Positions 36,795 to 45,971 of a DNA stretch of 64,000 nt are shown here, piece after piece. The number at the start of each line of letters is the position of its first letter. Within the stretch, counting starts at the first letter, position 1. Below the pieces are notes generated by a model. That model searched no databases and had not been told where the DNA came from. It was given only the letters and a program-made list of their open reading frames with translations. The translations under genes and the position numbers were made by a program. Source of the DNA: Bradyrhizobium sp. 1 (GTDB taxonomy: Bacteria; Pseudomonadota; Alphaproteobacteria; Rhizobiales; Xanthobacteraceae); the NCBI RefSeq assembly GCF_023073315.1, contig NZ_JADPJH010000034.1:531801-595800 (forward strand). Direction: 5' to 3'.

Positions 36795-37871
36795 ATGACA
36801 CGCCTTGTTCTGAACATCATCCTGCGTCTCGGTCGCTACGCCGTCCTCCCGGTCGCGGCGCTGGCCTGCGTGATCCTGGCCATTTGGTTGACGGCGCTCG
36901 ATCGCTACGCCATCGCGACGCTGGCCACGGCGCCGATCGTGTTCGCCATTTTCACAGCCGCAATGGCGCTCGCGATCGGTCTTCTGTTTCTGCCCTCGCG
37001 CAAGCACCGGAGCTTCGAAGCGAACGAGGAGGCCGCCCCGGGCCTGTGGGCGGCGTGGACGGAGCTCGACCCAAGCTTTATCCGATCGAACCGCAGTTTG
37101 CTGATCAACACCGATTTCAACGCGTCGATCGGCGAGGTCAACCGGTATGCCGGGCTGTTCGGGCGGCACGTCACCATGACCGTCGGCCTGCCGTTGCTGA
37201 TCATCCTGGATGAGCCCGCCCTTCGCGCGATCATCGCCCATGAGGTGGCCCATGCCCGGCTCCGGCACACTTCTGGAAGCGTCAATCTTGCGGATTTCAT
37301 CGCGGCGTCCGAGAACGTGCTCTTCTACGCCAATCCGGACTGGACCATTACCGGACGCATCGCGAGGGCCGTGCTCCACTCCATGATCGAATGGCTCGAC
37401 AGGGAATATCGCGCGCTGTCACGGCAGAACGAGCTCCACGCCGATCTGGGCGCAGCCGAACAGGTTGGACGCGCCGGGATGGCGCGCGCCCTAGTGCTGA
37501 TGGAAGCTTGCGGCACGCGCCTCACCGATCTCGTCTACGTCCCTCTGGAAAAGGAGATGCTGGGCGCCATCAACGCGCCACGCCCGCCGTTCGAGCGTGT
37601 CTTCAAGCAGCTTGGGAACATCAGGGCGCCGGAGCCGATGAGCGCAGCCGCACTCGCCGGTCTAACGCGCGAGCACGATCAGAACGCAACGCATCCGCCA
37701 TTTGCCAAGCGGCTTGCCAATCTCGGATACGCCGGCGTCCCTGATATCGATGAGATCAAGACATCAGCCATCGACGGGCTTCTCTCGCCGGATGCGGCAA
37801 ACGACATCGTCGCCCGCTTCGACGAGGATTGGCGGAAGAAGGCGCAGGCCTGGGTCACCGTCGGCAGGTGA
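36795..37871 (+). CDS. M48-family membrane metalloprotease
   Basis: The 358-residue protein has two N-terminal membrane helices (residues about 16-34 and 45-66) and a zinc protease domain with HEVAH (His149, Glu150, His153) and the third ligand Glu213 (NELHAD). These residues are intact, so it is probably active. Related Ste24/HtpX-like proteases degrade misfolded membrane proteins. It follows a lipoprotein gene by 25 bp and both may be cotranscribed for envelope quality control; that is inference. Confidence 0.84.
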   Translation: MTRLVLNIILRLGRYAVLPVAALACVILAIWLTALDRYAIATLATAPIVFAIFTAAMALAIGLLFLPSRKHRSFEANEEAAPGLWAAWTELDPSFIRSNRSLLINTDFNASIGEVNRYAGLFGRHVTMTVGLPLLIILDEPALRAIIAHEVAHARLRHTSGSVNLADFIAASENVLFYANPDWTITGRIARAVLHSMIEWLDREYRALSRQNELHADLGAAEQVGRAGMARALVLMEACGTRLTDLVYVPLEKEMLGAINAPRPPFERVFKQLGNIRAPEPMSAAALAGLTREHDQNATHPPFAKRLANLGYAGVPDIDEIKTSAIDGLLSPDAANDIVARFDEDWRKKAQAWVTVGR

Positions 37872-37877
37872 GCGCCG

Positions 37878-38145
37878 TTACCACTGGTAGTTCACCACGC
37901 CCTTGCCGGCTTAGCCGCGCGTCACGTTCGAGAACTCGCCTTCAAAGGTCCCTGAGGCAGACCAGCCGGTCAACCATGTCTTTTCCACCGACGCCGTAGA
38001 TTTGCCCGCGCGCCGGATATCTCGATGCGAGCGCGTGTCCGGCACGAGGCTGGACGGCGTGTCGCACCTGCTTGATTCTACGACCGGAATCCAGCCAGCG
38101 AGGGTTGCCTGCAATCAGGGCGTTCATATCTCGGCCCGGCCACAC
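37878..38145 (-). pseudogene. Possible broken small-protein gene
   Basis: On the minus strand a frame reads DIRRAGKSTASVEKTWLTGW, then EGEFSNVTRG, a TAA at 37911-37913, and continues in the same frame as AGKGVVNYQW followed by a second TAA at 37878-37880. Composition before and after the first stop looks coding, so this is likely a gene interrupted by a nonsense codon. The 5' end is unclear. No family recognised. It fills most of the 319-base gap before the winged-helix regulator. Confidence 0.35.
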
Positions 38146-38190
38146 CGAAAATCATGGTGTCGTTCTGAAAAAGTTCTTAAGCATCGCGCC

Positions 38191-39780
38191 ATGGCCACGA
38201 GTTACTTCATCGGTCCGTTTCGGCTGGATGCTGACGCTGCGCTTCTTTTTCGCGGCAGCGCGCCCGTCGCGCTCGGCCAACGCGCGATCGCCGTGCTGCG
38301 CGTGCTGGTGGAGCGCGCGGGAATACCGGTCTCAAAGGACGCGCTGATCAAACAGGCCTGGGCCGGCCTCATCGTCGAGGAGAGCAATCTTCCGGTCCAG
38401 GTCGCGGCATTGCGCCGCGTCTTCAGTGAAGAAGCAGGCGGCGAGCGCTGGATCGAGACCTTGCCCAAATACGGCTACCGGTTTGCAGGTCCGCTGAGCG
38501 CCGGTGCGCAGGATTCCGTGGCGGCGGAGCCGGTATCGCCGGTGTTTGGCGCGGCGACAGAGGCGCTTCCGCTTCCGCCGCAACCGGCGGTCGCGGTGCT
38601 GGCGTTCCAGAACATGAGCGGCGATCCCGAGCAGGACTATTTCGCCGACGGCGTCGTCGAGGAGATCATCACGACGCTGTCGCGCTTCCGCTCGCTGTTC
38701 GTGATCGCGCGCAATTCCAGCTTCACCTACAAGGGCCGCGCCGTCGACGTCAAACAAATCGGCCGCGAGCTCGGCGTCAGCTTCGTGCTCGAAGGCAGCG
38801 TGCGCAAATCGGCCGACCGTGTACGCATCACGGCCCAGCTGATCGACGCGGCGACCGGCGCGCATCTGTGGGCCGACCGGTTCGATGGTGCGCTCGAGGA
38901 CATCTTCGACCTCCAGGACCAGATCGCGCGGCAGGTGGTGGGGCTGCTGGTGCCGAAGCTCGAGCATTCCGCGATCGAGCGCGCCAAACGCAAGCCGACC
39001 GAGAGCCTTGGCGCCTACGAATATTATCTGCGCGGCACCGCGGCGATCTACCGCTTCACCATCCGCGAGGCCAATGTCGAAGCCTTGCAGATGTTTCGGC
39101 GCGCGATCGCGCTCGATCCGGAATTCGCGTCCGCCTACGGCATGGCCGCCTATTGCTACGTCAAGGACCGGACCAACCGGTGGCCGACCGACGATCTCGC
39201 GCGCGACATTGCCGAGACCGACCGGCTGGCGCGGAATGCGATCCGCCTCGGCAGCGACGACGCGCTGGCGCTGGCAACCAGCGCCGGGGCGCTCGCCTAT
39301 GTCGTCCGCGATCTCGACACCGGCGCCGCTTGCATCGAGCAGGCGCTCCAAGTCAACCCCAACATGATGTGGGCGTCCTATTTCGCCGGCTTCATCAAGA
39401 GCTGGATGGGCGAGCCCGAAGCCGCAGTCGGACATCTGATGTACGCGATGCGCCTCAGCCCGGTCGATCCGCTGATGCCGCTGATGCAGGTGGCAACCGC
39501 GCACGCCCATTTCTTCGCCGGCCGCTACACCGAGGCCTCGACCTGGGCCAATGCGGCCCTGCGCGGCACGCCAAAGCTGTTGCCAGCGCTGCGCATCGGT
39601 GCATCCGCGGATGCGTTCACCGGAAATCTGGAGTCCGCGCGAAAGGCCGTGGCCCGGCTGCTCCAGATCAATCCCGATGAACGCGTGTCCAATTTGGAGG
39701 CGATCTACGGTCCCTACCGCCGTGCGGACGATGCCTGGCGCTACGGCGAAGGATTGCGGCGCGCCGGACTGCCTGAGTGA
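38191..39780 (+). CDS. Winged-helix TPR regulator (CadC-like, soluble)
   Basis: The 529-residue protein starts with an OmpR/PhoB-type DNA-binding domain (YFIGPFRLDADAALLFRGSA, later WIETLPKYGYRFAG). A TolB-N/adenylate-cyclase-associated domain follows (VAVLAFQNMSGDPEQDYFAD, FVLEGSVRKSADRVRITAQL), then several tetratricopeptide repeats to the C-terminus. No membrane helix is seen, so it is a cytoplasmic one-component regulator. ATG at 38191 is chosen because it starts directly before the DNA-binding domain. Targets and signal are unknown; Bradyrhizobium genomes hold many such genes. Confidence 0.85.
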   Translation: MATSYFIGPFRLDADAALLFRGSAPVALGQRAIAVLRVLVERAGIPVSKDALIKQAWAGLIVEESNLPVQVAALRRVFSEEAGGERWIETLPKYGYRFAGPLSAGAQDSVAAEPVSPVFGAATEALPLPPQPAVAVLAFQNMSGDPEQDYFADGVVEEIITTLSRFRSLFVIARNSSFTYKGRAVDVKQIGRELGVSFVLEGSVRKSADRVRITAQLIDAATGAHLWADRFDGALEDIFDLQDQIARQVVGLLVPKLEHSAIERAKRKPTESLGAYEYYLRGTAAIYRFTIREANVEALQMFRRAIALDPEFASAYGMAAYCYVKDRTNRWPTDDLARDIAETDRLARNAIRLGSDDALALATSAGALAYVVRDLDTGAACIEQALQVNPNMMWASYFAGFIKSWMGEPEAAVGHLMYAMRLSPVDPLMPLMQVATAHAHFFAGRYTEASTWANAALRGTPKLLPALRIGASADAFTGNLESARKAVARLLQINPDERVSNLEAIYGPYRRADDAWRYGEGLRRAGLPE

Positions 39781-39925
39781 TCCGCACCGGCCGGCCATCA
39801 GAGGCAGGGATTCGTCACCGGCGGCCGCTTGACCGACAACAGCGTGTTCAAGGTCGAAACCCGCTTGTCGTGCTATTGCAGCCATCGCCTTGAGGCTGAC
39901 GGGGAAGATATCGCCGAGCGGAAGC

Positions 39926-40960
39926 TTACTGCACCTCGATGTTCGCGTCCTTGACCAGCTTGCGCCAGCGTTCCTCCTCCTGCCCGACATAGCGATCGAG
40001 CTGTTCCGGAGCGCCGCCAACCATGATGAGGCCTTCGTTTGCCTCCAGTTGCTTGAAACCACCGGACTGAACGGCCTTTGCGACCGCCTGATTCAGGCGT
40101 GCAATCACGGGCGCTGGCGTTTTGGCCGGAGCGTACAATCCGTACCACGACTCGGCGGCATAGCCGGGCACTCCCGCCTCGGCGACGGTGGGCAATTGCG
40201 GAAATGCCGTCGAACGCTCGGCGGATGTGACAGCTAGCGCCCGCAGCTGACCCGCGGCCACCAGCGAGGCCGCGCTCGCCACGGTGGTGAACATCACGTC
40301 GATCTGTCCGCCCAGCAGATCGCTGATCGCAGGCGCCGCACCCTTGTAGGGCACCGCCGTCATCTTGACCTTCGCCATCGCATTGAACAGCTCGCCCGCG
40401 AGATGAGCCGAGGTGCCGGTGCCGAACGTCCCGAAATTGAGCTTGCCCGGATTGGCCTTGGCTTCAGTGATCAGATCGGAGATCGAGTTGATTTTGGATA
40501 TCGGGTTGACGACGACGATATTGAACGACCGCGCGATCAGCGAGACCGCCGCGAAATCCTTGTGCGGATCGAACGGCAGCTTGCTGTAAAGGCTTGGGTT
40601 GACCGCGTGCGCGAAGGTGGCCATCAGCAGCGAATAGCCGTCGGGTTCGCTGGTGGCCACTGTCTGGGTTCCGATGATGGTCCCGGCGCCTGGCTTGTTC
40701 TCGATGATGACGGGCTTGCCCAAATCCGTTGAGATTTCCTGCGCCGTCGTTCGCGCGATGATGTCGGTCCCGCCACCGGCCGCGAAAGGCACCACGATCT
40801 TGACGATCTTGTCGGGATATTCGGCGCGCGCCGGCGCCACGCCCAGCCCCGCGACGACCGGCAAGACTATGCAGGCGAGGATGGCGCGGTCCGACCAGCG
40901 CCGTATGGCGAAACTCTTCTTGCGCGCGCCGTCGTGATTGATGATTTCGCCAATGGCCAT
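39926..40960 (-). CDS. Bug-family tripartite tricarboxylate receptor protein (orphan)
   Basis: The product (about 344 residues) is a periplasmic Bug/TctC receptor: signal peptide to about ARAEYP, IVVPFAAGGGTDIIARTTAQ, PGAGTIIGTQTVATSEPDGY, and late PAPVIARLNQAVAKAV. Bug receptors bind carboxylates by a two-water mechanism. ATG 40960 has GGAG at good spacing; the longer frame start overlaps the upstream stop. No TctA/TctB permease is encoded nearby, which is common for this expanded family. It is third in the operon with a CoA ligase and an enoyl-CoA hydratase-like enzyme, suggesting a carboxylate substrate for that pathway. Confidence 0.86.
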   Translation of the reverse strand: MAIGEIINHDGARKKSFAIRRWSDRAILACIVLPVVAGLGVAPARAEYPDKIVKIVVPFAAGGGTDIIARTTAQEISTDLGKPVIIENKPGAGTIIGTQTVATSEPDGYSLLMATFAHAVNPSLYSKLPFDPHKDFAAVSLIARSFNIVVVNPISKINSISDLITEAKANPGKLNFGTFGTGTSAHLAGELFNAMAKVKMTAVPYKGAAPAISDLLGGQIDVMFTTVASAASLVAAGQLRALAVTSAERSTAFPQLPTVAEAGVPGYAAESWYGLYAPAKTPAPVIARLNQAVAKAVQSGGFKQLEANEGLIMVGGAPEQLDRYVGQEEERWRKLVKDANIEVQ

Positions 40961-40982
40961 CTGGAGCTCCACCCGTTTTTGT

Positions 40983-43070
40983 TCAGACATTGAGAACGAC
41001 CAATCCGTCGGCCGCCTTCACGCCCTCGCCCGCCGGCAGTACAAACACCGGATTGATTTCAGCCTCGACGAGGCGGTCGCCGAGTTGCGCAACCATGCGC
41101 GAGAAAGCGACGATCGCTCTCGCGAGCGCTTCGACGTCGCATTTCGGCCGGCCCCGAAAACCGTCCAGCAACGGCCATGTGACGAGATCGCGCGCCATCG
41201 CGTCGGCCTCGGACAGATCGAGACCGCTTCCCGGTGGGAGCAGACGCATCGTCGTGTCCTTGAACAATTCGGCGGTGACGCCGCCCATGCCGAGAAGGAT
41301 CGCCGTCCCTAAGGGATCGCGATGCATCCCGAGAATGATTTCGACGCCGCCGGAGATCATCTCCTGAACCAGGAACCGTTCGGGTCGCTTCCCGGCCCTT
41401 TCCCCGACCTCCTTCGCCATCGCGGTCAGGCGGTCGCCAATTGCATCAGTGGTCAAATTGACCGCGACGCCGCCGACGTCGCTCTTGTGGGCGATCTCGC
41501 GCGAGAGAATCTTGAGCACGACCCGGCCACCGAAGTCGCGCGCCGCCTGTTCAGCTTCACTTGGCGTTGCGACCACCTTCTCTGCCACGACCGGAACGCC
41601 AAAACGGGCGAACAAGGTTTTGGCCTGTGCTTCATCCAGCGATCCCGCCGGGAAGTCGCTGATATCGACTGCCGGCGCGATCGAGCCGGATGTCTGGATT
41701 TGCTCCGGCATTCCAGCCCGCAAAAGCCCGTCGAGCGCAGCAGCGCAGCTCTCGGCGGACGTATAGGCGGGGACGCCTCGCCGCGTGAGGATGGAGCCAA
41801 CGTCGGGCGCGTGGGGGCTGACATAGGCAATGACGGGCTTGTCGCTCATCGGCAGGCAGTCGTGGATGGCATCGGCCATCAGCGTCGGCGATCCCACGGC
41901 CGACGAGCCGACGATAATGGTCAGCGCGTCGTAGGATGGACTTGCGAGCAGGATGCGGATTGCGGCGCGCAGCAGATCCGGCTGCAGACCGGCCAATGTC
42001 ACGTCGATCGGATTGCGATCGAGCGCGGCGTGCGATCCCGACTGAAGGCTGCGCAATTGCGCGGCCGTCTCAGGATCGGGAGCGGGTGTTGTAAAGCCGG
42101 CCACGCCGAGACTGTCGGACACGATCGTGCCGGCGCCGCCGGTCGAGGTGAGGATCGCCACACGCCGGCCGGAAAGCTTCCGTCCCGCCGCGAGAGCTGC
42201 GGGAATGTCGAGCAGGTCTTCGAACGCCTTCGCGCGGATCACGCCGAGTTGCGCGAATAAAGCGTCGTACATGCGGTCGGAGCCCGCAAGCGCCCCCGTG
42301 TGCGAGACCGCCGCCTTTGCCCCCGCTTCCGACCGCCCGATCTTGAAGGCGACGACGGGTTTGCCGGCGCGTCGCGCCTTGAGAACCGCCTCCCGAAAGC
42401 GAGCCGGGTTGCGGATCGCCTCGATATAGAGCGCGATGACCCTGGTCGCGCTGTCGTCGGCAAGAAAGTCGATGAAATCAGCCAGTTCGAGATCGGCTTC
42501 GTTGCTGGTCGACACCAGCTTTGACAACCCTACCCCGCGCGCCGCGGCGCGCGACAACAAGGCGCCGAGAATGCCCCCGCTTTGCGAGACCAGACCGATC
42601 GAGCCGGTCGGAAAATGATCCATCGCCAGCGCGCCGGATGCGGACAGCACGATATTGTCGGTGAGATTGACGAGGCCGATCGTGTTCGGCCCGAGCAGGC
42701 GCATGAATCCGGCGGCCTCCATCAGCTGCTTCTGGCGCTCGGCGCCTTCCGCCCCGGTTTCGGTGAAGCCGCTGGCAAGGACGATCGCAGCCGCAGCTCC
42801 GCGCTCGGACAATTCGCGCACCGCGATGTGCGCGCGCTCCGCGCCGAGCAGGACAATGCCGACATCTGGCACATCAGGCAGCGACGCGATGTCGGGGTAG
42901 CAGCGCAGGCCGCCGATATCCGCGACCTTCGGATTGACGGGATAGATCGCACCCGCAAAGCCGTGCTTCCGAAGATAGGAGACCGGCCGCCCCGCCGTCT
43001 TGCCCGGGTCTGCCGAGGCACCGATAATGGCGACGCTGCGCGGCCGGATCAGGCGTTCGATCGCATCCAT
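40983..43070 (-). CDS. Acetate-CoA ligase family protein (NDP-forming acyl-CoA synthetase)
   Basis: The 695-residue protein joins the CoA-binding domain (RPRSVAIIGASADPGKTAGR), the succinyl-CoA-synthetase-like domains (GLVSQSGGILGALLSRAAAR, with His257 in AAVSHTGALAGSD as the phospho-histidine) and an ATP-grasp domain (GGRVVLKILSREIAHKSDVG). There is no GNAT domain, so it is a ligase rather than a Pat acetyltransferase. It makes an acyl-CoA from an acid, ATP and CoA. It sits three bases after the crotonase gene and before a Bug receptor gene, so it probably activates the acid that the receptor binds. Confidence 0.88.
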   Translation of the reverse strand: MDAIERLIRPRSVAIIGASADPGKTAGRPVSYLRKHGFAGAIYPVNPKVADIGGLRCYPDIASLPDVPDVGIVLLGAERAHIAVRELSERGAAAAIVLASGFTETGAEGAERQKQLMEAAGFMRLLGPNTIGLVNLTDNIVLSASGALAMDHFPTGSIGLVSQSGGILGALLSRAAARGVGLSKLVSTSNEADLELADFIDFLADDSATRVIALYIEAIRNPARFREAVLKARRAGKPVVAFKIGRSEAGAKAAVSHTGALAGSDRMYDALFAQLGVIRAKAFEDLLDIPAALAAGRKLSGRRVAILTSTGGAGTIVSDSLGVAGFTTPAPDPETAAQLRSLQSGSHAALDRNPIDVTLAGLQPDLLRAAIRILLASPSYDALTIIVGSSAVGSPTLMADAIHDCLPMSDKPVIAYVSPHAPDVGSILTRRGVPAYTSAESCAAALDGLLRAGMPEQIQTSGSIAPAVDISDFPAGSLDEAQAKTLFARFGVPVVAEKVVATPSEAEQAARDFGGRVVLKILSREIAHKSDVGGVAVNLTTDAIGDRLTAMAKEVGERAGKRPERFLVQEMISGGVEIILGMHRDPLGTAILLGMGGVTAELFKDTTMRLLPPGSGLDLSEADAMARDLVTWPLLDGFRGRPKCDVEALARAIVAFSRMVAQLGDRLVEAEINPVFVLPAGEGVKAADGLVVLNV

Positions 43071-43073
43071 CGG

Positions 43074-43865
43074 TCAATCCTTCGACGAGGATTGCGCAAG
43101 GAACGCCGTCACGGCGTCGCGATGCTCCGCGCTCGTATAGCAGATGGCCTGCGCCTGGCTGCCGAGACTGAAAATGTCATGCGCGGAATGCTCGAAGGTT
43201 TCGTTCAGGATCTTCTTGCCCAGCGCGAGCGCGGTGGGAGACCCCTGAGCCAGTTCGACCGCCCAGGCCTGCGCTGCCGGCAGGAGTTCGGTCGCGGCCA
43301 CCTTGCGATCGACGATGCCGAGCGAGAGCGCTTCGTCGGCCTCGACCATGCGCCCGGTGAAGATCAGCTCCTTGGCCCTGGGAAGCCCGACCCGGCGAGG
43401 CAGGAAATACAGTCCGCCGCCGTCGGGTATCAAGCCTCGCTTGATGTAGGACCAGGTGAATTTCGATCGCTCCGTTGCCATGACGAAGTCGCAGGCCAGC
43501 GCGGTGTCCGCACCGAGGCCCGCCGCGGCGCCGTTGACCGCGGCGATGGTCGGTTTCGGCAGGCCCAGCAGGAACGACTGCACGTGGTGCACACCCTGCT
43601 GACGGCTCCATCCGTTGAAAGCAACTTCGCCCTGCGGCGACTCGAGCCGGCGCTTCATGCCGCTGATATCTCCGCCGGCGCAGAAGGCGTTGCCGCGCCC
43701 GGTCAGCACCAGGGCCTTGATCGTCTTGTCACGGGCGACGGTTTCGAGCGCACTGACGAACTCGGCGCGCATGTCGTCGCTCATGGCGTTGCGCCGTTCC
43801 GGCCGGTTGAAAGCAATCGTCGCGATACCGGCTTCGACCGAAAATTCGATGAGCTGATAGGACAT
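43074..43865 (-). CDS. Enoyl-CoA hydratase/isomerase family protein (PaaG-like)
   Basis: The 263-residue crotonase-fold protein shows the oxyanion-hole segments GNAFCAGGDIS and AVNGAAAGLGAD, and the segment RGLIPDGGGLYFLPR. Hydratases have two catalytic glutamates. Here their positions read Asp (GLGAD) and Tyr (WSYIKRG), while the IPDGGG aspartate matches PaaG-type isomerases. So an isomerase reaction on an aryl- or alkyl-CoA is more likely than hydration. First gene of an operon with an acyl-CoA ligase and a Bug receptor, divergent from IclR. Confidence 0.86.
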   Translation of the reverse strand: MSYQLIEFSVEAGIATIAFNRPERRNAMSDDMRAEFVSALETVARDKTIKALVLTGRGNAFCAGGDISGMKRRLESPQGEVAFNGWSRQQGVHHVQSFLLGLPKPTIAAVNGAAAGLGADTALACDFVMATERSKFTWSYIKRGLIPDGGGLYFLPRRVGLPRAKELIFTGRMVEADEALSLGIVDRKVAATELLPAAQAWAVELAQGSPTALALGKKILNETFEHSAHDIFSLGSQAQAICYTSAEHRDAVTAFLAQSSSKD

Positions 43866-43961
43866 GGCAAGCTCCGTGGCGGGAGTCGTTGAGGCGTGCG
43901 CGGCCAGGCATTCTTCTTCCCGTGCCTATAGCGGCTTGCATCCTCAGGAACATCCCCCTAA

Positions 43962-43976
43962 TTCCACTTAGTGGAA
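43962..43976. promoter_or_regulatory. 15-bp palindrome, candidate IclR operator
   Basis: TTCCACT-T-AGTGGAA (43962-43976) is a perfect 7+1+7 palindrome in the gap between the crotonase and IclR genes. IclR proteins usually bind such 12-15 bp palindromes. It lies 33 bp before the IclR start and 97 bp before the catabolic operon, well placed to control both. Confidence 0.65.
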
Positions 43977-44008
43977 ATGCCTTATGGGAATGATTTGGGA
44001 GGCTGGAT

Positions 44009-44785
44009 GTGGCGCAGGCGCGCAGATACGCAGGCGGGATCGACGGCAACCGGTCGCTCGAAAGGGGGGTCGAAATCCTGCGGGCTTTCCGTCCCGGCGT
44101 CGACACGCTGGGCAACGGCGAGATTGCGGAGCGAACCGGATTGCCGCGATCGACGGTCAGCCGGCTGATACGAACGCTGGTCAATTCCGGGATGCTCGAC
44201 GAAGTCCGCACGGAGCGGACCTACCGTCTGGCCGCGTCCGTCATCAGTATCGGCCACGCGATGCGGACAGGGTCACCCGTGCTCAACGCGATCGGAGCGA
44301 TGATGCGGGCCGAGTCAGCGAAGCGCCGGCTCAACGTCGGGTTAGCTACCGCGGATCGAACCATGATGGTGTATCTCGAATCAATCCGCTACAGCCCGCG
44401 CCCGGCGCTCCGCAACGTGGTCGCCGGCCAGCAGGTGCCGATGGAGTTGACCTCGCTCGGTCGTGCCTATCTCGCCGGCATTGCCGCGGCCGAGCATGAG
44501 CGATTGCTCAAACTGTTCAAACGCCGCAGCGCCGCGGCCACGAAGGCGCTGCTCGCGGACGTCCGGACATCGATCAGCTCCGTCGAACGCAACGGCTATT
44601 GCGCGGTGTCGTGGCAACCCGGCGTTCTTGCCGTCGCAACGCCCATCGTGCTCGAGGGGCTTCCGGTCTACGCACTGAACATGAGCCTGCAGAATGTCGA
44701 TCGGTCCGATGCGCTGGCGCGCGAGATCGGGGCGTACCTCAACGCCTTCGCAGCCAAGTGCAGGGAGGCGCTGGCGGGGCGCTGA
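44009..44785 (+). CDS. IclR-family transcriptional regulator
   Basis: The 258-residue protein has the IclR N-terminal winged helix (NRSLERGVEILRAFRPG, then TGLPRSTVSRLIRTLVNSGM) and a GAF-like ligand domain (NVGLATADRTMMVYLESIRY, GRAYLAGIA, GYCAVSWQPGVLAVATPIV). GTG at 44009 has a GGGAGG site six bases upstream. It is divergent from the acyl-CoA ligase operon and probably controls it, with an intermediate of that pathway as ligand. Confidence 0.9.
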   Translation: MAQARRYAGGIDGNRSLERGVEILRAFRPGVDTLGNGEIAERTGLPRSTVSRLIRTLVNSGMLDEVRTERTYRLAASVISIGHAMRTGSPVLNAIGAMMRAESAKRRLNVGLATADRTMMVYLESIRYSPRPALRNVVAGQQVPMELTSLGRAYLAGIAAAEHERLLKLFKRRSAAATKALLADVRTSISSVERNGYCAVSWQPGVLAVATPIVLEGLPVYALNMSLQNVDRSDALAREIGAYLNAFAAKCREALAGR

Positions 44786-44829
44786 AGTCATTTGGGTGCG
44801 GCGCCTCGATCAAACGCCAGACCCGGCCA

Positions 44830-45423
44830 TCAAATCCCGCCGGGTAGCTCAACCCCCGCTTCCGTCAGGTCACGAAGGAATTTTCGCACCAGGAGCATGT
44901 TGGTTCTCTGCAGTTGGTGATTATTGCCGAACTTGAACTGGTTGGCTTCGGTCACGATCAGTCCTCCGTCGGTCTCGCGGAAAATGCCTTCCTTCTTCAA
45001 GCGATCGGCACGCCGTCGGACTGTTTCGATCGGCAGACCGAAAAAGCGGGACAGGGCGGCACGGGAAACGCCCTGCTTGATCTCATCCGGCTCAACAGCC
45101 AGGACACTGCCAAATTGCCGGTCCAGGTCGGGGTTCTTCATCACCTTGAGCACGTTGGCGTTCAAGACCGCATGAATGATCATCAAGTCCAGCGGATCGA
45201 AATCGTAGTGGCGGAACATTTCGCTGGCTGCGCACAGCATGTAAGCCAACGAGTGGCGAGAGACGGCTCGGATCAAATCCGAGGCGATTTCCTCGCCTTT
45301 AGTCGTACCAACCATCGCCAGCGCCCGTTTCTGCGGATTTTCCGTTTCGGCGCCCACGAGCGGGTTGTTCGTATCCGTGACGCACCGCGCGTGAGGCACG
45401 ACCGGTCTACTGTCTACCCCCAA
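44830..45423 (-). CDS. Putative winged-helix protein, hypothetical
   Basis: Up to 197 residues; the true start is unclear (TTG at 45423, GTG at 45399 or ATG at 45315 in MVGTTKGEE). The central part, EPDEIKQGVSRAALSRFFGL followed by PIETVRRRADRLKKEGIF, is a convincing helix-turn-helix, and DGGLIVTEANQFKF could be a wing. Upstream is a helical segment, DFDPLDLMIIHAVLNANVLK. I do not recognise the family; a regulator is the best guess. It converges with IclR. Confidence 0.66.
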   Translation of the reverse strand: MGVDSRPVVPHARCVTDTNNPLVGAETENPQKRALAMVGTTKGEEIASDLIRAVSRHSLAYMLCAASEMFRHYDFDPLDLMIIHAVLNANVLKVMKNPDLDRQFGSVLAVEPDEIKQGVSRAALSRFFGLPIETVRRRADRLKKEGIFRETDGGLIVTEANQFKFGNNHQLQRTNMLLVRKFLRDLTEAGVELPGGI

Positions 45424-45545
45424 TATGGGTACGGTCGCGGTTCCATCGGGTCAATAGCTGGCTTGTCGGCAATATCATTTTCACCGATACGAGGTTGAAT
45501 TGCCGGGCGCGAAATTGGCGCTTTACAACATTGGTCGTAGGCCAA

Positions 45546-45770
45546 ATGACATTTATCATCGAAGCCGTGAAAGACGATTGCCGCACCGTCGATTTCCGTT
45601 CCAGCGCCATCGTTGCGGTGATCCTGGCCCGCAAGCATGCGGTGAATGGTTTTGTGGTTTCGATCACGGACCCCGACGGGCGGCTTTTTTCCGCCGATCA
45701 GTTCAACCGTTTGCTGACGAGCAAGGGGCTTGGTTCGGATCCGATGGCGCATGATGTGGGGCGGCGCTGA
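45546..45770 (+). CDS. Small conserved-looking hypothetical protein
   Basis: ATG at 45546 gives 74 residues with globular character: TFIIEAVKDDCRTVDFRSSA, then IVAVILARKHAVNGFVVSIT and DPDGRLFSADQFNRLL. Codon use is like that of neighbours. Small rhizobial proteins of this type are common, but no function is known. The start is chosen for composition; an upstream in-frame ATG (45495) adds a Cys/Arg-rich non-coding-looking stretch. Confidence 0.62.
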   Translation: MTFIIEAVKDDCRTVDFRSSAIVAVILARKHAVNGFVVSITDPDGRLFSADQFNRLLTSKGLGSDPMAHDVGRR

Positions 45771-45971
45771 AGCGGGCCTGGTCGGCCCTCCGAAATCGTA
45801 TTTCGTCTTCGCACCGGCGCTTGCGTCGCCGGGCCAGTTCGGGCGCCAAAGGAATTCGTTGGTCGTCATTTCCAAAATCCAGTTCCGGATCGAACAGGTC
45901 GCGGCAGCCTGCTAAACTCCGGCATGGTCGCGCTTAGGCCGCGACCGGGAATTCCGGGTGCGAGCAGGAAC

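Noticed and set aside
38332..40062. 576-residue minus-strand frame opposite the TPR regulator
   Set aside because: Shadow; the plus strand has winged-helix, TolB-like and TPR domains.
40983..43070. Protein lysine acetyltransferase (Pat)
   Set aside because: No GNAT domain follows the ATP-grasp domain.
42582..43892. 436-residue plus-strand frame opposite the acyl-CoA ligase and crotonase
   Set aside because: Antisense shadow; both minus-strand families are unambiguous.
45414..45875. 153-residue minus-strand frame opposite the small hypothetical gene
   Set aside because: The plus-strand frame from 45546 has more protein-like composition.
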